This document shows, piece by piece, positions 1-7,843 of a DNA stretch of 64,000 nucleotides (position 1 is its first letter; each line of letters opens with the position of its first letter). A program made the translations under genes and the position numbers. The notes beneath the pieces were generated by a model. It did no database searches. It saw only the letters and a list, made by a program, of their open reading frames with translations, and was not told the origin of the DNA. Source of the stretch: Vibrio sp. 99-8-1 (GTDB taxonomy: Bacteria > Pseudomonadota > Gammaproteobacteria > Enterobacterales > Vibrionaceae); assembly GCF_013114595.1 (NCBI RefSeq), contig NZ_VTXE01000015.1, positions 62,001 through 126,000 of the forward strand, given 5' to 3'.

Positions 1-206
1 GAGTTGGATGATTGATTTTTTTTCTTATTGGTCAGTGTTCGAGATGTCAGGAATTTTTGCGCGATCTGTTTTGATTGCTCTGGAACGACCTCAACCAGTC
101 GTTCTGCTTCAACCAGAATTTTTGAGCTGGATGATATTTCAACTTGTGCAGATACAGTGATGCTGAAAAACAGTAGAGAAATTATGGTAGCAAATCTTTT
201 GTTCAT
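1..206 (-). CDS. N-terminus of an exported protein (partial, cut by window edge)
   Basis: Reading leftwards from an ATG at 206-204, an open frame runs off the window with 68 codons visible. It begins with a clear signal peptide: MNKR, then a hydrophobic core, then VSA before QVE as a likely cleavage site. The mature part starts with an amphipathic helix rich in Ala, Glu and Leu (EAERLVEVVPEQ), which resembles the first helix of a TPR-type repeat. A GAAGGA stretch abuts the ATG, and another purine run lies about 13 nt upstream. The gene follows queF on the same strand with a 19-nt gap, so the two are probably co-transcribed. In Vibrio the gene next to queF is, from memory, an exported TPR/GGDEF protein. 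That fits, but no GGDEF sequence is visible here, so the function is left open. Confidence 0.6.
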   Translation of the reverse strand, partial: MNKRFATIISLLFFSITVSAQVEISSSSKILVEAERLVEVVPEQSKQIAQKFLTSRTLTNKKKNQSSN

Positions 207-225
207 TCCTTCAATCAAACCTTTT

Positions 226-1071
226 TTACTGGCGAGCTAACCGCACATTATTATTGGGTTTAGACTGGCACGTTGAGCGATAAGGGTTGATATCTAAGCC
301 ACCTCGTCGCGTGTAGCGTGCCATCACGGTTAACGTTTTTGGTTGGCAATACTTTATTATGTCAGTGAATATTCGTTCAACGCACTGTTCATGGAACTCA
401 TTGTGCTCTCTGAAGGAGATAATATAGCGGAGTAAGGCTTCTCGGTCGATTTTATTACCCGTATATTGGATCTCTACACTGCCCCAGTCGGGCTGATTAG
501 TAATTAAGCAGTTTGATTTTAATAGGTGACTATGTAAGGTTTCTATTGTGCAATCATCGCCTACCGAATTATTTAAATAGTGCGGGTTGAAGGTATAATC
601 GCTAATGACAATATCTTGATTGTCGATACATTCTCCCTTCATGTCGGCGATCGGTTGTGAGTTGTACTCAGATAACGCTTTCAACTGCACATCAACATCT
701 GCTGCCGCACATGCAGAGAGATCTTTTGTTAATGTTTCTTGAACTTGTTCCCAGTGGGAGAAGTGGCTTTGGTTAAAGCTGTTCAAATATAGCTTAAATG
801 ATTTGGATTCGATCAAATTCGGGCTGGTTGCTGGGATGTAGACTTCACCAATAGCGACCTGTGGCAGACCGTTGTCGTTTAACCATGATAGTTCATACAG
901 AGTCCAGATATCTCCTCCTTGAAAAGGAAGATCGTCAGTGAGATTAAGGTCGTCTCTATTTAGGCTGCGTGGTACAGGTTGCAATAGAGAGGCATCATAT
1001 TGGTTGCTGTATTCGGTTTTTTGACCAAGGGTTAAACCAGAAAGCGCTTTTGCATTTGAATATTTGCTCAT
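226..1071 (-). CDS. queF: NADPH-dependent 7-cyano-7-deazaguanine reductase QueF
   Basis: QueF reduces the nitrile preQ0 to the aminomethyl preQ1, a cytoplasmic step of queuosine tRNA modification. The 281-residue length is that of the long, two-half (YqcD-type) enzymes such as that of E. coli. The substrate-binding signature ESKS followed by KLYLNS lies at residues 88-97. The catalytic cysteine is C188 in the [12 protein letters not shown] segment that forms the thioimide with substrate. The gene is divergent from syd, as in the E. coli queF/syd pair, with a short shared upstream region (1072-1149). Confidence 0.96.
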   Translation of the reverse strand: MSKYSNAKALSGLTLGQKTEYSNQYDASLLQPVPRSLNRDDLNLTDDLPFQGGDIWTLYELSWLNDNGLPQVAIGEVYIPATSPNLIESKSFKLYLNSFNQSHFSHWEQVQETLTKDLSACAAADVDVQLKALSEYNSQPIADMKGECIDNQDIVISDYTFNPHYLNNSVGDDCTIETLHSHLLKSNCLITNQPDWGSVEIQYTGNKIDREALLRYIISFREHNEFHEQCVERIFTDIIKYCQPKTLTVMARYTRRGGLDINPYRSTCQSKPNNNVRLARQ

Positions 1072-1149
1072 ACTTCATTTCAAATATCGATTAGAATAGG
1101 GGAATTCTACTTAATCCTCTATACGCTGTCATTAATTCAAGGAGTTTAC

Positions 1150-1695
1150 ATGACTCAATCAGTCCGTGATGCTTTGCATTCTTTCTCTCAACAATTTGTC
1201 GATGCATGGCAAGATAACCATAACAGTTTGCCCAAAAGCGAAGAGATGTTTGGTTTAGCGTCTGTATGTGCGGATAAAACAGATGAAGATGCCGTATATT
1301 GGAAACCTGTGATACGCGAAGTACCTGCTGATTTTTCTAATGTAGAGGCGGGTATCGATCTCGCTTTACAGCAAGACATCAAAACATTTTATGGCAGCCA
1401 ATATAGCGCAGACATGACGGCAACGTGGCAAGGAAAATCATTCGTGCTACTGCAAGTGTGGAGTGATGATGACTTTGTTCGTTTACAGGAGAACATACTT
1501 GGTCATTTGGTGACTCAACGTCGTCTAAAACTCAAGCCAACGGTCTTTATTGGCACCACGGATGCTGATATGGATGTTATCTCAATTTGTAATCTAACAG
1601 GGAATATTATCCTTGAACGCTTAGGGACCAGTCAGCGAGATGTTCTGGCGCAGAATTTGACGGAATTTTTGTCTGAAATAAAGGCAGAGGTTTAA
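1150..1695 (+). CDS. syd: Syd, SecY-interacting protein
   Basis: Syd is a cytosolic protein that binds SecY at the inner membrane and is thought to proofread or disassemble faulty translocons. The 181-residue length equals that of E. coli Syd, and the whole sequence reads as this family: the start with a SVRDALHSF helix, [10 protein letters not shown] near residue 80, and [15 protein letters not shown] in the C-terminal third. A GGAG ribosome site precedes the ATG. It is followed after 3 nt by the zinc-ribbon gene at 1699, so the two are probably translated from one message. In E. coli the neighbours of syd are queF and csrB, both of which are also in this window. Confidence 0.95.
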   Translation: MTQSVRDALHSFSQQFVDAWQDNHNSLPKSEEMFGLASVCADKTDEDAVYWKPVIREVPADFSNVEAGIDLALQQDIKTFYGSQYSADMTATWQGKSFVLLQVWSDDDFVRLQENILGHLVTQRRLKLKPTVFIGTTDADMDVISICNLTGNIILERLGTSQRDVLAQNLTEFLSEIKAEV

Positions 1696-1698
1696 TCG

Positions 1699-2475
1699 AT
1701 GTTTGTTGTTGAACTTGAGTTTGAGTGCTTTGATAACACGACGATTTCCGCTGTAGATAAAGCCATTAATGGCCTGATGGAAGCATTACGTTTTAATGGT
1801 CAAATACTGGGGCGCGAATTTCCTCTGGTGATGGGGGAGGGAACATTTACTGTCAGATTGGTGTGTCCGGAGCAAGATAGTTTACACCCAGATAACCACT
1901 CAGATTACGTTAAATTCAGTATCGAAAAACTGTCTGACGCTGCTCTATTATCGCCAAAGATACGTCTGTTGGGGCGTGATATTAATTCTGAACAGGCCGC
2001 AGAAGAAGCATCACCAGCATGGCAGGTTCTTTATACAACTTATGTTCACACTTGCTCTCCATTACGTAGTGGTGAGTCGTTATTGCCTATTCCGTTATAT
2101 AGAAATCCTGCCACGTTAAATGGCGATCACAAAGCGGTGATTAAGTGGCAAACAGAGTGGCAAGCTTGTGATGAGTTGCAAATGGGTGGTGGATGCAAAG
2201 CCGAACATGCGGTACTTAATGAGATCACTAATATATCGAGTGATCTTTTTCGTCGTGGATGGGATTTGAGAGGACGAATCGAGTATCTGACAGCCATTCC
2301 TACTTATTACTACCAATATCGTGTTGGTGGAGAGAGCTTGCAGCAAGAGAAAGAGAGAAAATGCCCTAAATGTGGTGGTGAGTGGTTATTGGATGAACCA
2401 TTGCATGATGTGTTTTATTTTCAATGTCACTCATGTCGCATAGTGTCTAATATTTCTTGGGATATATTAAAGTAA
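1699..2475 (+). CDS. Zn-ribbon-containing protein, DUF2310 family
   Basis: This 258-residue protein belongs to a conserved Vibrio/Shewanella family (DUF2310), annotated as possible nucleic-acid-binding. The function is unknown. The only clear motif is a C-terminal zinc ribbon with two CxxC knuckles: C222/C225 (CPKC) and C243/C246 (CHSC). The N-terminal 210 residues are alpha/beta and have no motif I recognise. It starts 3 nt after the syd stop codon, which argues for an operon with syd. No clear U-tract terminator follows; an inverted repeat at 2514-2558 lies just downstream. Confidence 0.85.
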   Translation: MFVVELEFECFDNTTISAVDKAINGLMEALRFNGQILGREFPLVMGEGTFTVRLVCPEQDSLHPDNHSDYVKFSIEKLSDAALLSPKIRLLGRDINSEQAAEEASPAWQVLYTTYVHTCSPLRSGESLLPIPLYRNPATLNGDHKAVIKWQTEWQACDELQMGGGCKAEHAVLNEITNISSDLFRRGWDLRGRIEYLTAIPTYYYQYRVGGESLQQEKERKCPKCGGEWLLDEPLHDVFYFQCHSCRIVSNISWDILK

Positions 2476-2513
2476 GCAGATATTTTCCCTTCTCACACGT
2501 TAGTAGGGGATTG

Positions 2514-2558
2514 CTACTTGAAGTTGCTAAGACACTGCTACTATGCATCTTCAAGTAG
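2514..2558. repeat. Inverted repeat between convergent genes
   Basis: CTACTTGAAG at 2514-2523 is the exact reverse complement of CTTCAAGTAG at 2549-2558, with a 25-nt spacer. It lies between the convergent DUF2310 and yaiI genes. There is no T run after either arm, so it is not a standard intrinsic terminator. The arms loosely resemble the core of the scattered element at 6574, 34171, 51183 and 61353, but are not close enough to be called a copy. Confidence 0.6.
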
Positions 2559-2593
2559 TAAGACGGTAAGTGTGCTTAGAAAATAAATATCGC

Positions 2594-3037
2594 TTATCTC
2601 TTAGCTAAAATTCGGTCTAAATGGTTGGCAAACTCCCGACGTTCTGTTTGAGAAAGAGCATTGGGGCCACCAGTTTGCACACCACTGGCGCGCATTGTAT
2701 CCATAAAATCTCTGATGTTTAGCCGCGATTTAATGGTCTCTTTGGTATAAAGTTCACCTCGAGAATTTAAAGCAAGCGCCCCTTTGGTGATGACTTCATC
2801 AGCGAGTGGTATGTCTGAGGTAATAACCAAATCTCCACTTTCAACTCGTTGAACAATCTCATTATCTGCAATATCAAATCCGCTCTCGACCTGAATGGAT
2901 TTAATATTGTTTCTATTAGGTAGCGGGATCCTATGGTTTGCCACAAATGTGCACTCAACTCCGGTGCGTTCTGCTGCTCTAAATAGTGTTTCGCGTGTTA
3001 CTTTTGGGCACGCATCGGCATCAACCCATATTTTCAT
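2594..3037 (-). CDS. yaiI: YaiI/YqxD family protein (UPF0178)
   Basis: The 147-residue protein starts with [12 protein letters not shown], the signature of the YaiI/YqxD (DUF188) family, which has a PIN-like fold. Conserved acidic residues (D6, D8) sit at the end of the first strand, and the [11 protein letters not shown] block near residue 75 is also typical. The family is proposed to be nuclease-like, but its biological role is unknown. The start overlaps the stop of the upstream gene (3034-3312) by 4 nt (ATGA), so the two are probably translationally coupled. Confidence 0.92.
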   Translation of the reverse strand: MKIWVDADACPKVTRETLFRAAERTGVECTFVANHRIPLPNRNNIKSIQVESGFDIADNEIVQRVESGDLVITSDIPLADEVITKGALALNSRGELYTKETIKSRLNIRDFMDTMRASGVQTGGPNALSQTERREFANHLDRILAKR

Positions 3038-3312
3038 TGTTTGGCCTCTAACATCTCTATGCGTTTCGTTAACGCTACAATTTTCTCTTCTAATTGGGCG
3101 ATTTTGTCATCTGCGGATAATGGTGTATCAGTCACTTCAATTTTTGGAACGGACTTATTACCTTTCCAACTTTTAATTGCAGCGATAATTGCGGGCATTG
3201 GTACATTACTGGTTAGGCGAGATTTTACTAAAGCGACAGTGGGCTGTTTACCGCTGTCGGTGAGAAGTTGCAGAGCTTTTTCTATTTCTGCGGAGACATC
3301 TTTGGTCATCAT
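3034..3312 (-). CDS. Small protein, helix-turn-helix-like N-terminus plus coiled coil
   Basis: This 92-residue protein is not recognised with certainty. The N-terminal half (residues 6-50) has the pattern of a small winged or helical DNA-binding domain, with [11 protein letters not shown] followed by [14 protein letters not shown], reminiscent of the N-terminal domain of KfrA-type proteins. The C-terminal 30 residues form a heptad-patterned coiled coil ([19 protein letters not shown]), suggesting a dimer. It overlaps yaiI by 4 nt. The DNA-binding role is inferred from the layout only. Confidence 0.75.
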   Translation of the reverse strand: MMTKDVSAEIEKALQLLTDSGKQPTVALVKSRLTSNVPMPAIIAAIKSWKGNKSVPKIEVTDTPLSADDKIAQLEEKIVALTKRIEMLEAKQ

Positions 3313-3423
3313 TAATTGGCTCCTAATGGTGAGTTGCCTAAGTCATGGTTGTTATTTGGCTATTCTACTGGCAAGCGGAATAAATTGCTGACATTTCTCG
3401 ATCGTTATATTTGATATTTTTCT

Positions 3424-3441
3424 TGTGAGATATCTCTTACA
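3424..3441. promoter_or_regulatory. VarA/UvrY (GacA)-type activator site upstream of csrB
   Basis: The sequence TGTGAGATATCTCTTACA is an 18-bp imperfect palindrome that matches the GacA/UvrY/VarA upstream activating sequence TGTAAG-N6-CTTACA with one mismatch. It lies about 168 bp (centre) before the predicted csrB start at 3601. In E. coli and vibrios the response regulator acts from a similarly distant site on csrB-type genes. The rest of the 3313-3600 gap shows only the core promoter. Confidence 0.82.
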
Positions 3442-3564
3442 AGACTTGTAGGAAAAGTCGAGTAAATGGTGGTGAATTAGATGATGCTTTGTTCTAACTG
3501 TCTGTTTAATAAGGATAAGATTTTATTAGGTTGTTTGTTAGTTAAATAATGAATAAAAAACTGG

Positions 3565-3593
3565 CTTGTATAAGATTCTATTCAACGTATTCT
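3565..3593 (+). promoter_or_regulatory. Core promoter of csrB
   Basis: A -10 hexamer TATTCT (3588-3593) lies 7 nt before the predicted RNA start at 3601, with a weak -35 CTTGTA (3565-3570) at a 17-bp spacing. The poor -35 fits a promoter that needs an activator, here VarA at 3424-3441. The start is inferred from alignment of the first bases GTCGACAGG with the E. coli CsrB 5' end. Confidence 0.6.
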
Positions 3594-3600
3594 AGTTTGT

Positions 3601-3994
3601 GTCGACAGGAAGTGGACTAGGATTTAAGAATAACCACGGAATAGGTTATCTTCAGGATGAAGGCAGGTTGATAGGATATTGACCTACAAGGATTGAAGGA
3701 ACTAGCTGGAGCTAGCGTCAACGGGAAGTTGGCAGCAAGGACTGCAAAGGACACCAAAAGGACTGGGCATAGGACAACATCAGGATGATGTAAGGGACAC
3801 CGCTCAAGGACCAAGTGAAGTGAACTAACTAGGATGTTAGTGATACGGAATATCAGGACACCGTCAGGACGGCGATGAAGGATATACTGAAGGATTCAGT
3901 ACTATTACGGATGATGCATGGAGCATAAATAGTAGCCGGATTGCTGCGAGTAAGACTATAGCCCCAATGTGAAAGCATTGGGGCTTTTCTTTTT
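3601..3994 (+). ncRNA. csrB: CsrB small RNA, antagonist of CsrA
   Basis: This roughly 394-nt region encodes the CsrB-type RNA that binds many copies of the translation regulator CsrA and removes it from mRNAs. I count 26 GGA triplets between 3601 and 3960, 17 of them as AGGA, many in the loops of short hairpins (for example around ACATCAGGATGATGT at 3777-3791 and CTGAAGGATTCAG at 3887-3899). The 5' end GTCGACAGG and the 3' AGTAGCCGGATTGCTGCGA segment resemble E. coli CsrB. The RNA ends in a strong terminator (3960-3994). The location fits too: E. coli csrB lies among queF, syd, yqcC and truC, all present here. Protein frames read through this stretch are artefacts. Confidence 0.95.
3960..3994 (+). 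terminator. Intrinsic terminator of csrB
   Basis: A 10-bp stem with AGCCCCAATG (3960-3969) pairing to CATTGGGGCT (3976-3985), a 6-nt loop, and a T-rich tail TTTCTTTTT. Confidence 0.93.
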
Positions 3995-4108
3995 GTGATT
4001 TTTCTGTTGCTATTACCTCTGGCGCGACATGGTATTATCCGCTGTCCTGTTCGTTTAAGAACACTACCTACTTGCAAATTAACTTATACCTTTAGGCTAG
4101 AGGTCATG

Positions 4109-5107
4109 ATGAATAAACGACTTAATGAATCTATTGTCCCTATGTATCCAACGATTCAGTCATTGGATGTTGATACATTAAGCGCGGGTGAGCATAAGTT
4201 TTGGTTTGCGGTAGCAACGGATGCAATCGGACATCCGCAAACATTGCCAGTACGTGTATTTAAAGGACGCTCAGCGGGTAAACGAATCCTGATTACTGCA
4301 GGAGTTCATGGCGATGAGCAAAATGGTATTTTAACTGCTCAACGTGTAGCTCGCTTGCTGGAAGGAAAAGAGATATCAGGCGTTGTTACTATTGTGCCAA
4401 CGGTTAACCTTTCTGGTATTGCCCGTCATAGCCGAGATTTTCATTCTGCGGCACCCGATAGCTCTTCAGCGAACCTAAATAGAGTGTTTCCTGGTAACCC
4501 TAACGGGGATGATGCTAACCGTTATGCTCATAGTTTGTGGCAGAATCTGTTAAAGCCTAATGCGGACTTAGCGATTGATTTACACTCTCAAACCAGTGGC
4601 TCCTCTTACCCACTGTATGTTTTTGCTGATTACCGTCTAGACGATGCCATTCGAATGGCTAGATTGGTGAACCCAGATGTGATTTTAAATGATCCCGGTG
4701 ATCCGGGGATTCTTGAAACGGTATATAACCGCGCGGGTATTGCTTCTATTACCATTGAAGTTGGTATTGGTCGCTACTCCGATCTATCTATGGTAGAGAG
4801 AGCCAGTAACGGTATTTTAAATATTCTAAAGTCTTACCAAATAATAGACGGATCGGTTGATGAGCTTGATGCGCCTTGTATTGAAGGAAATGAAATAATA
4901 AGTGTGAGGGCAGAGCAAGGCGGGTTTGTTATCTGCCATGTATCTTTATTAGATACGGTTGTTGAAGGGCAGAAGTTAGCCACTCAATACAACAGTTTTG
5001 GTGATGAGATAGCCAGCTACCCGTCACCTAGTGAAGGAACCGTTATCAGTCACAACGTTGAGTCTGTAAGGGCTCCCGGTTCACTGGTTGTCAGGTTAAT
5101 ACGATAA
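4109..5107 (+). CDS. Succinylglutamate desuccinylase/aspartoacylase family zinc hydrolase
   Basis: This is a 332-residue zinc-dependent deacylase of the M14/AstE-AspA superfamily, which cleaves N-acyl amino acids or related amides. The zinc ligands are visible: H67 and E70 in GVHGDEQNG, and H159 in IDLHSQ. The likely catalytic glutamate is E217 in TIEVGIG, and the RVFPG loop is also present. The substrate cannot be told from sequence. The start at 4109 was chosen because GAGG at 4100-4103 sits 5 nt upstream; an adjacent ATG at 4106 is the alternative. A longer frame back to 3995 would begin at the csrB terminator and is rejected. It is the first gene after csrB and has its own short leader. 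Confidence 0.88.
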   Translation: MNKRLNESIVPMYPTIQSLDVDTLSAGEHKFWFAVATDAIGHPQTLPVRVFKGRSAGKRILITAGVHGDEQNGILTAQRVARLLEGKEISGVVTIVPTVNLSGIARHSRDFHSAAPDSSSANLNRVFPGNPNGDDANRYAHSLWQNLLKPNADLAIDLHSQTSGSSYPLYVFADYRLDDAIRMARLVNPDVILNDPGDPGILETVYNRAGIASITIEVGIGRYSDLSMVERASNGILNILKSYQIIDGSVDELDAPCIEGNEIISVRAEQGGFVICHVSLLDTVVEGQKLATQYNSFGDEIASYPSPSEGTVISHNVESVRAPGSLVVRLIR

Positions 5108-5173
5108 TGACGTCTCGCTAGTTGCTCATTGTTTAAGTTGAGTAAGGCGCTATGTAGGTGAAGAAATGAGTTA

Positions 5174-5473
5174 TTACATTCGGTAAGGGGGAATGTCAAA
5201 GTGAACGACACGAAAGCCTTGCATGATTGTTCGCGCTTGATAGTAGTCATCCCCTAGCGCAGAAAACTCAAAGTTGTACACCGTATGCCATCGCCAACGG
5301 CCATCTGCTGTTTTAAATTTATGAGCACCAAGAGAGACACTAAGTAGCTGTAAATCTAACTGTTTGCATCGTCTGGATATCGCAGCTTTTGCCAGCTCAG
5401 ATTGACGCCTCTGTTGCCAAAAAAGAAAGCAAGCAAAACATAGGGCAAAAATAGCCAGCAAATTATCGATCAT
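5174..5473 (-). CDS. DUF3301 domain-containing membrane-anchored protein
   Basis: A 99-residue protein with one N-terminal membrane helix (about residues 4-20, NLLAIFALCFACFLFWQQ) followed by a basic, cytosolic-type tail containing RRCKQLDLQLL and RWRWHTVYNFEFSALGDDYY. These are the marks of DUF3301, a family of unknown function. The start codon shares one base with the stop of the DUF3549 gene upstream (TAATG), so the pair is translationally coupled. Confidence 0.85.
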   Translation of the reverse strand: MIDNLLAIFALCFACFLFWQQRRQSELAKAAISRRCKQLDLQLLSVSLGAHKFKTADGRWRWHTVYNFEFSALGDDYYQARTIMQGFRVVHFDIPPYRM

Positions 5474-6519
5474 TAACTCTTCCCTGATTTTGTAGATTGT
5501 TGTAATTGAATGAGAGCGTCAGCTAACTGTTCTGACGGATTGCTATTAAGTAGCGGTAGCAAAACCATTCTTAGTGATGGCAGCATGACTAAATCGGCAA
5601 ATATTTGGTTAAACAGTGTTTGATTGCCCGTTTGAGCTAAGCGAAGTAGAAATTGCTGAGCTAAATCTTGCTTTTCCAGTGACAGCCAGCAACGCCCTGC
5701 AATGGCGATCAGAACTTCTTGATGGCTGAGTCTAGGGCTCGCCAATATATCGGTGACTATTGTATCGCGAATCTTGCTGTCGCTGCCCGCTAATGCTCTG
5801 CTATAAGCCGCAAGTAAAAACAGATCCGGCTCTGAACTTGTTATTTGATCATCCGCCATTTGCTGAAGCGTTAAAGCCAGCTTTTTAGGCAGTTCGATAT
5901 GCTCAAGTGCGCCTAAAAGGGCATACTTTGGTTCATTAGGTAGGTGCTTTAGCGCTTTTCTTATTGCCACGCCATTCTCTTCACTAGAGAGGCGAGCACA
6001 GATATCAGTTATTCCTTGAATACCAACGGTTTGCCAGTTATTCCAACCTAAGCCGCCAGAGAAGTAGTGTTGTGCATGCTCATAGTATTGGCTAGTAGGC
6101 ATATCAAGCGAAGCTCTAATATGACTATGAAATAGAGCCATTTTGTCTTCAGTCGGTTTAAAGGTGTATGGGTTATTGGCCAGTTTTTGTTGCTGGCTTT
6201 CATCAAGATTATTTGCCAATCGAGTTCCCATTGCTTCAACGACATATTTAATAAAGTTGCCGATATCCGATTGCTTAAATAAACCGCGCTCATCTAAAGG
6301 GAACTTTAGAAACCAAATCCAAGGCTGCTTCTCTGCATTCCAATAAGCTATGGCTAAGTGGGCATGCCGTTGCAATGGATAAGGGTAAGCTTGCTGGCTT
6401 TGCTCAACATTAGAAAATAGTGCATTGCTAATTGGAAGAATTCGTCTTCCAAGATCAAAAATCTTATATTCACACTCACTGTTGGTGAGCAGTTGAGTCA
6501 GGGTTTGTATGTTTTCCAT
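5473..6519 (-). CDS. DUF3549 family protein
   Basis: A 348-residue soluble protein of DUF3549, a family found in Vibrio and relatives with no known function. No signal peptide, membrane helix or catalytic motif is visible. The N-terminal third is alpha/beta (KIFDLGRRILPI; WIWFLKFPLDE), and the C-terminal half is a run of Ala/Leu-rich helices like a HEAT-type solenoid. It is the first gene of a two-gene operon with DUF3301. Confidence 0.85.
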   Translation of the reverse strand: MENIQTLTQLLTNSECEYKIFDLGRRILPISNALFSNVEQSQQAYPYPLQRHAHLAIAYWNAEKQPWIWFLKFPLDERGLFKQSDIGNFIKYVVEAMGTRLANNLDESQQQKLANNPYTFKPTEDKMALFHSHIRASLDMPTSQYYEHAQHYFSGGLGWNNWQTVGIQGITDICARLSSEENGVAIRKALKHLPNEPKYALLGALEHIELPKKLALTLQQMADDQITSSEPDLFLLAAYSRALAGSDSKIRDTIVTDILASPRLSHQEVLIAIAGRCWLSLEKQDLAQQFLLRLAQTGNQTLFNQIFADLVMLPSLRMVLLPLLNSNPSEQLADALIQLQQSTKSGKS

Positions 6520-6573
6520 CGCTACGGCTTATTTACTCTTTCATCTTTGATTAATACATGGGGTCTTAGGGTC

Positions 6574-6675
6574 TTATACTCAAGTAACAGGTAAAGTGTC
6601 TGTTCAGCAGGAGCCTATAAAACTCGCCCTTTGTATGCGCTCTGAATCTTGTATCTTGAGGTCACTTGAGTATAA
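6574..6675. repeat. 102-bp intergenic element with inverted ends (copy 1 of scattered element)
   Basis: The left end TTATACTCAAGTAAC (6574-6588) and right end GTCACTTGAGTATAA (6661-6675) are inverted repeats with one mismatch in 15. The inner right part (6640-6663) contains GAATCTTGTATCTTGAGG. Its reverse complement matches 61355-61390 at 32 of 36 positions. It lies between the divergent DUF3549 and yqcC genes. No coding frame is seen inside. Confidence 0.7.
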
Positions 6676-6722
6676 ATGGTACTCTTATCGCAAAATTCAA
6701 GGTAGCAAACTAAATCAAACCG

Positions 6723-7034
6723 ATGAAAGAGCCAATTCCTCTTGTTGATCTGTTGTTTCAACTAGAACAGTCGTTAAAACAGTGTCAAATGTGGCAGAGT
6801 CAACCTCCTAGTGATGAAGAGCTAAATAGCCAACAACCATTCGCTTTAGATACTCTTTTGCCAGAACAGTGGCTGCAATGGGTATTTATTCCAAAGATAT
6901 CCGAGATGTTACAAAACCAGCAAGTCGTTAGTGGATTTTCAATCTCTCCTTATTTTGAAGAGGTTTGGAAATCAGATCATCATAAAACCGAGGTATTGGA
7001 TGTGTTATACCGTATAGATAATGGATGCCGATGA
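6723..7034 (+). CDS. yqcC: YqcC family protein
   Basis: A 103-residue protein of the YqcC family (DUF446), with the typical QPFALDTLLPEQWLQWVFIPKI block in the middle. The function is unknown; in E. coli it is next to truC as here. Its 3' end overlaps truC by 10 nt, so the pair is coupled. The fold is a small helical bundle by family knowledge. Confidence 0.92.
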   Translation: MKEPIPLVDLLFQLEQSLKQCQMWQSQPPSDEELNSQQPFALDTLLPEQWLQWVFIPKISEMLQNQQVVSGFSISPYFEEVWKSDHHKTEVLDVLYRIDNGCR

Positions 7035-7762
7035 TGTTGGATGTTCTATATCAAGATGAGTTTCTTATTGCGGTCAATAAACCCGCTGGCATGTTGGTGC
7101 ATCGTTCATGGTTGGATAAACATGAAACTCAATTTGTGATGCAGACTTTGAGAGATCAAATTGGTCAACATGTATTTCCTTTACATCGTTTGGATAGACC
7201 TACCTCTGGTGTCTTGGTCTTTGCTTTGTCTAGTGATGTTGCCTCTCAGGTGATGCCTATGTTCGCCAATCATCAGATGCAGAAAACCTATCATGCGATT
7301 GTTCGCGGTTGGATTGAAGAGGGGGCGGTTTTAGATTATCCGCTAAAAGAGGAGTTGGATAAGATTGCCGATAAGTTTGCAAACAGCGATCAGCCAGCCA
7401 AAGATGCTGTGACAGAGTATCGTCCTTTGGCTAAGGTTGAAGTACCTTATTCCACAGGACGGTTTCCAACTAGCCGCTACTGTTTAATGGAGCTGAAACC
7501 TAAGACAGGTCGAAAGCATCAGTTGCGACGGCATATGGCTCATTTAAGGCATCCGATCGTGGGTGATACTTCTCATGGTGATGGTAAACATAATCGTCTC
7601 TTTCGCCAGAACTATGATGCGAAGCGACTATTATTGCATGCCTCTGAACTGGCCTTTATTCACCCGTTTACTGATCAGCCCGTCGTGATAAAAGCAGGGT
7701 TAGATGATGTTTGGCAGAGTTTATTACATCAGTTTGGCTGGGAAGAGGCTATCTGCTATTAA
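7025..7762 (+). CDS. truC: tRNA pseudouridine(65) synthase TruC
   Basis: TruC isomerises uridine 65 in the T-stem of some tRNAs. The 245-residue protein has the RluA-type pseudouridine synthase core: the N-terminal VNKPAGMLVH strand and the catalytic HRLDRPTSG motif with Asp at about residue 58. It also has the C-terminal GRKHQLRRHMAHLRHPIVGD motif. Possible starts are ATG at 7025, 7031 and 7034; the first overlaps the yqcC stop region and is kept. A bidirectional terminator follows at 7781-7806. Confidence 0.95.
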   Translation: MPMMLDVLYQDEFLIAVNKPAGMLVHRSWLDKHETQFVMQTLRDQIGQHVFPLHRLDRPTSGVLVFALSSDVASQVMPMFANHQMQKTYHAIVRGWIEEGAVLDYPLKEELDKIADKFANSDQPAKDAVTEYRPLAKVEVPYSTGRFPTSRYCLMELKPKTGRKHQLRRHMAHLRHPIVGDTSHGDGKHNRLFRQNYDAKRLLLHASELAFIHPFTDQPVVIKAGLDDVWQSLLHQFGWEEAICY

Positions 7763-7780
7763 ACTAGGTTTGTAAATATA

Positions 7781-7806
7781 AAAAGGCGCTTTAATAAGCG
7801 CCTTTT
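7781..7806. terminator. Bidirectional terminator between truC and DUF3461 gene
   Basis: AAAAGGCGCTT (7781-7791) pairs perfectly with AAGCGCCTTTT (7796-7806) around a 4-nt loop. A and T runs on the two sides allow use from both strands, which fits the convergent neighbours. Confidence 0.88.
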
Positions 7807-7843
7807 AGCTAAGATACCCTGAATGAAGCTAAAATAAGGCGTG

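Noticed and set aside
3617..4077. Open frames on the minus strand over csrB
   Set aside because: They read through the CsrB RNA and its terminator, have no ribosome site and encode low-complexity Arg/Pro/Ser-rich protein; the RNA explains the sequence.
3995..4108. Long N-terminal extension of the zinc deacylase
   Set aside because: It begins at the csrB terminator tail, has no ribosome site, and adds 38 residues unlike the family; GAGG at 4100-4103 supports the 4109 start.
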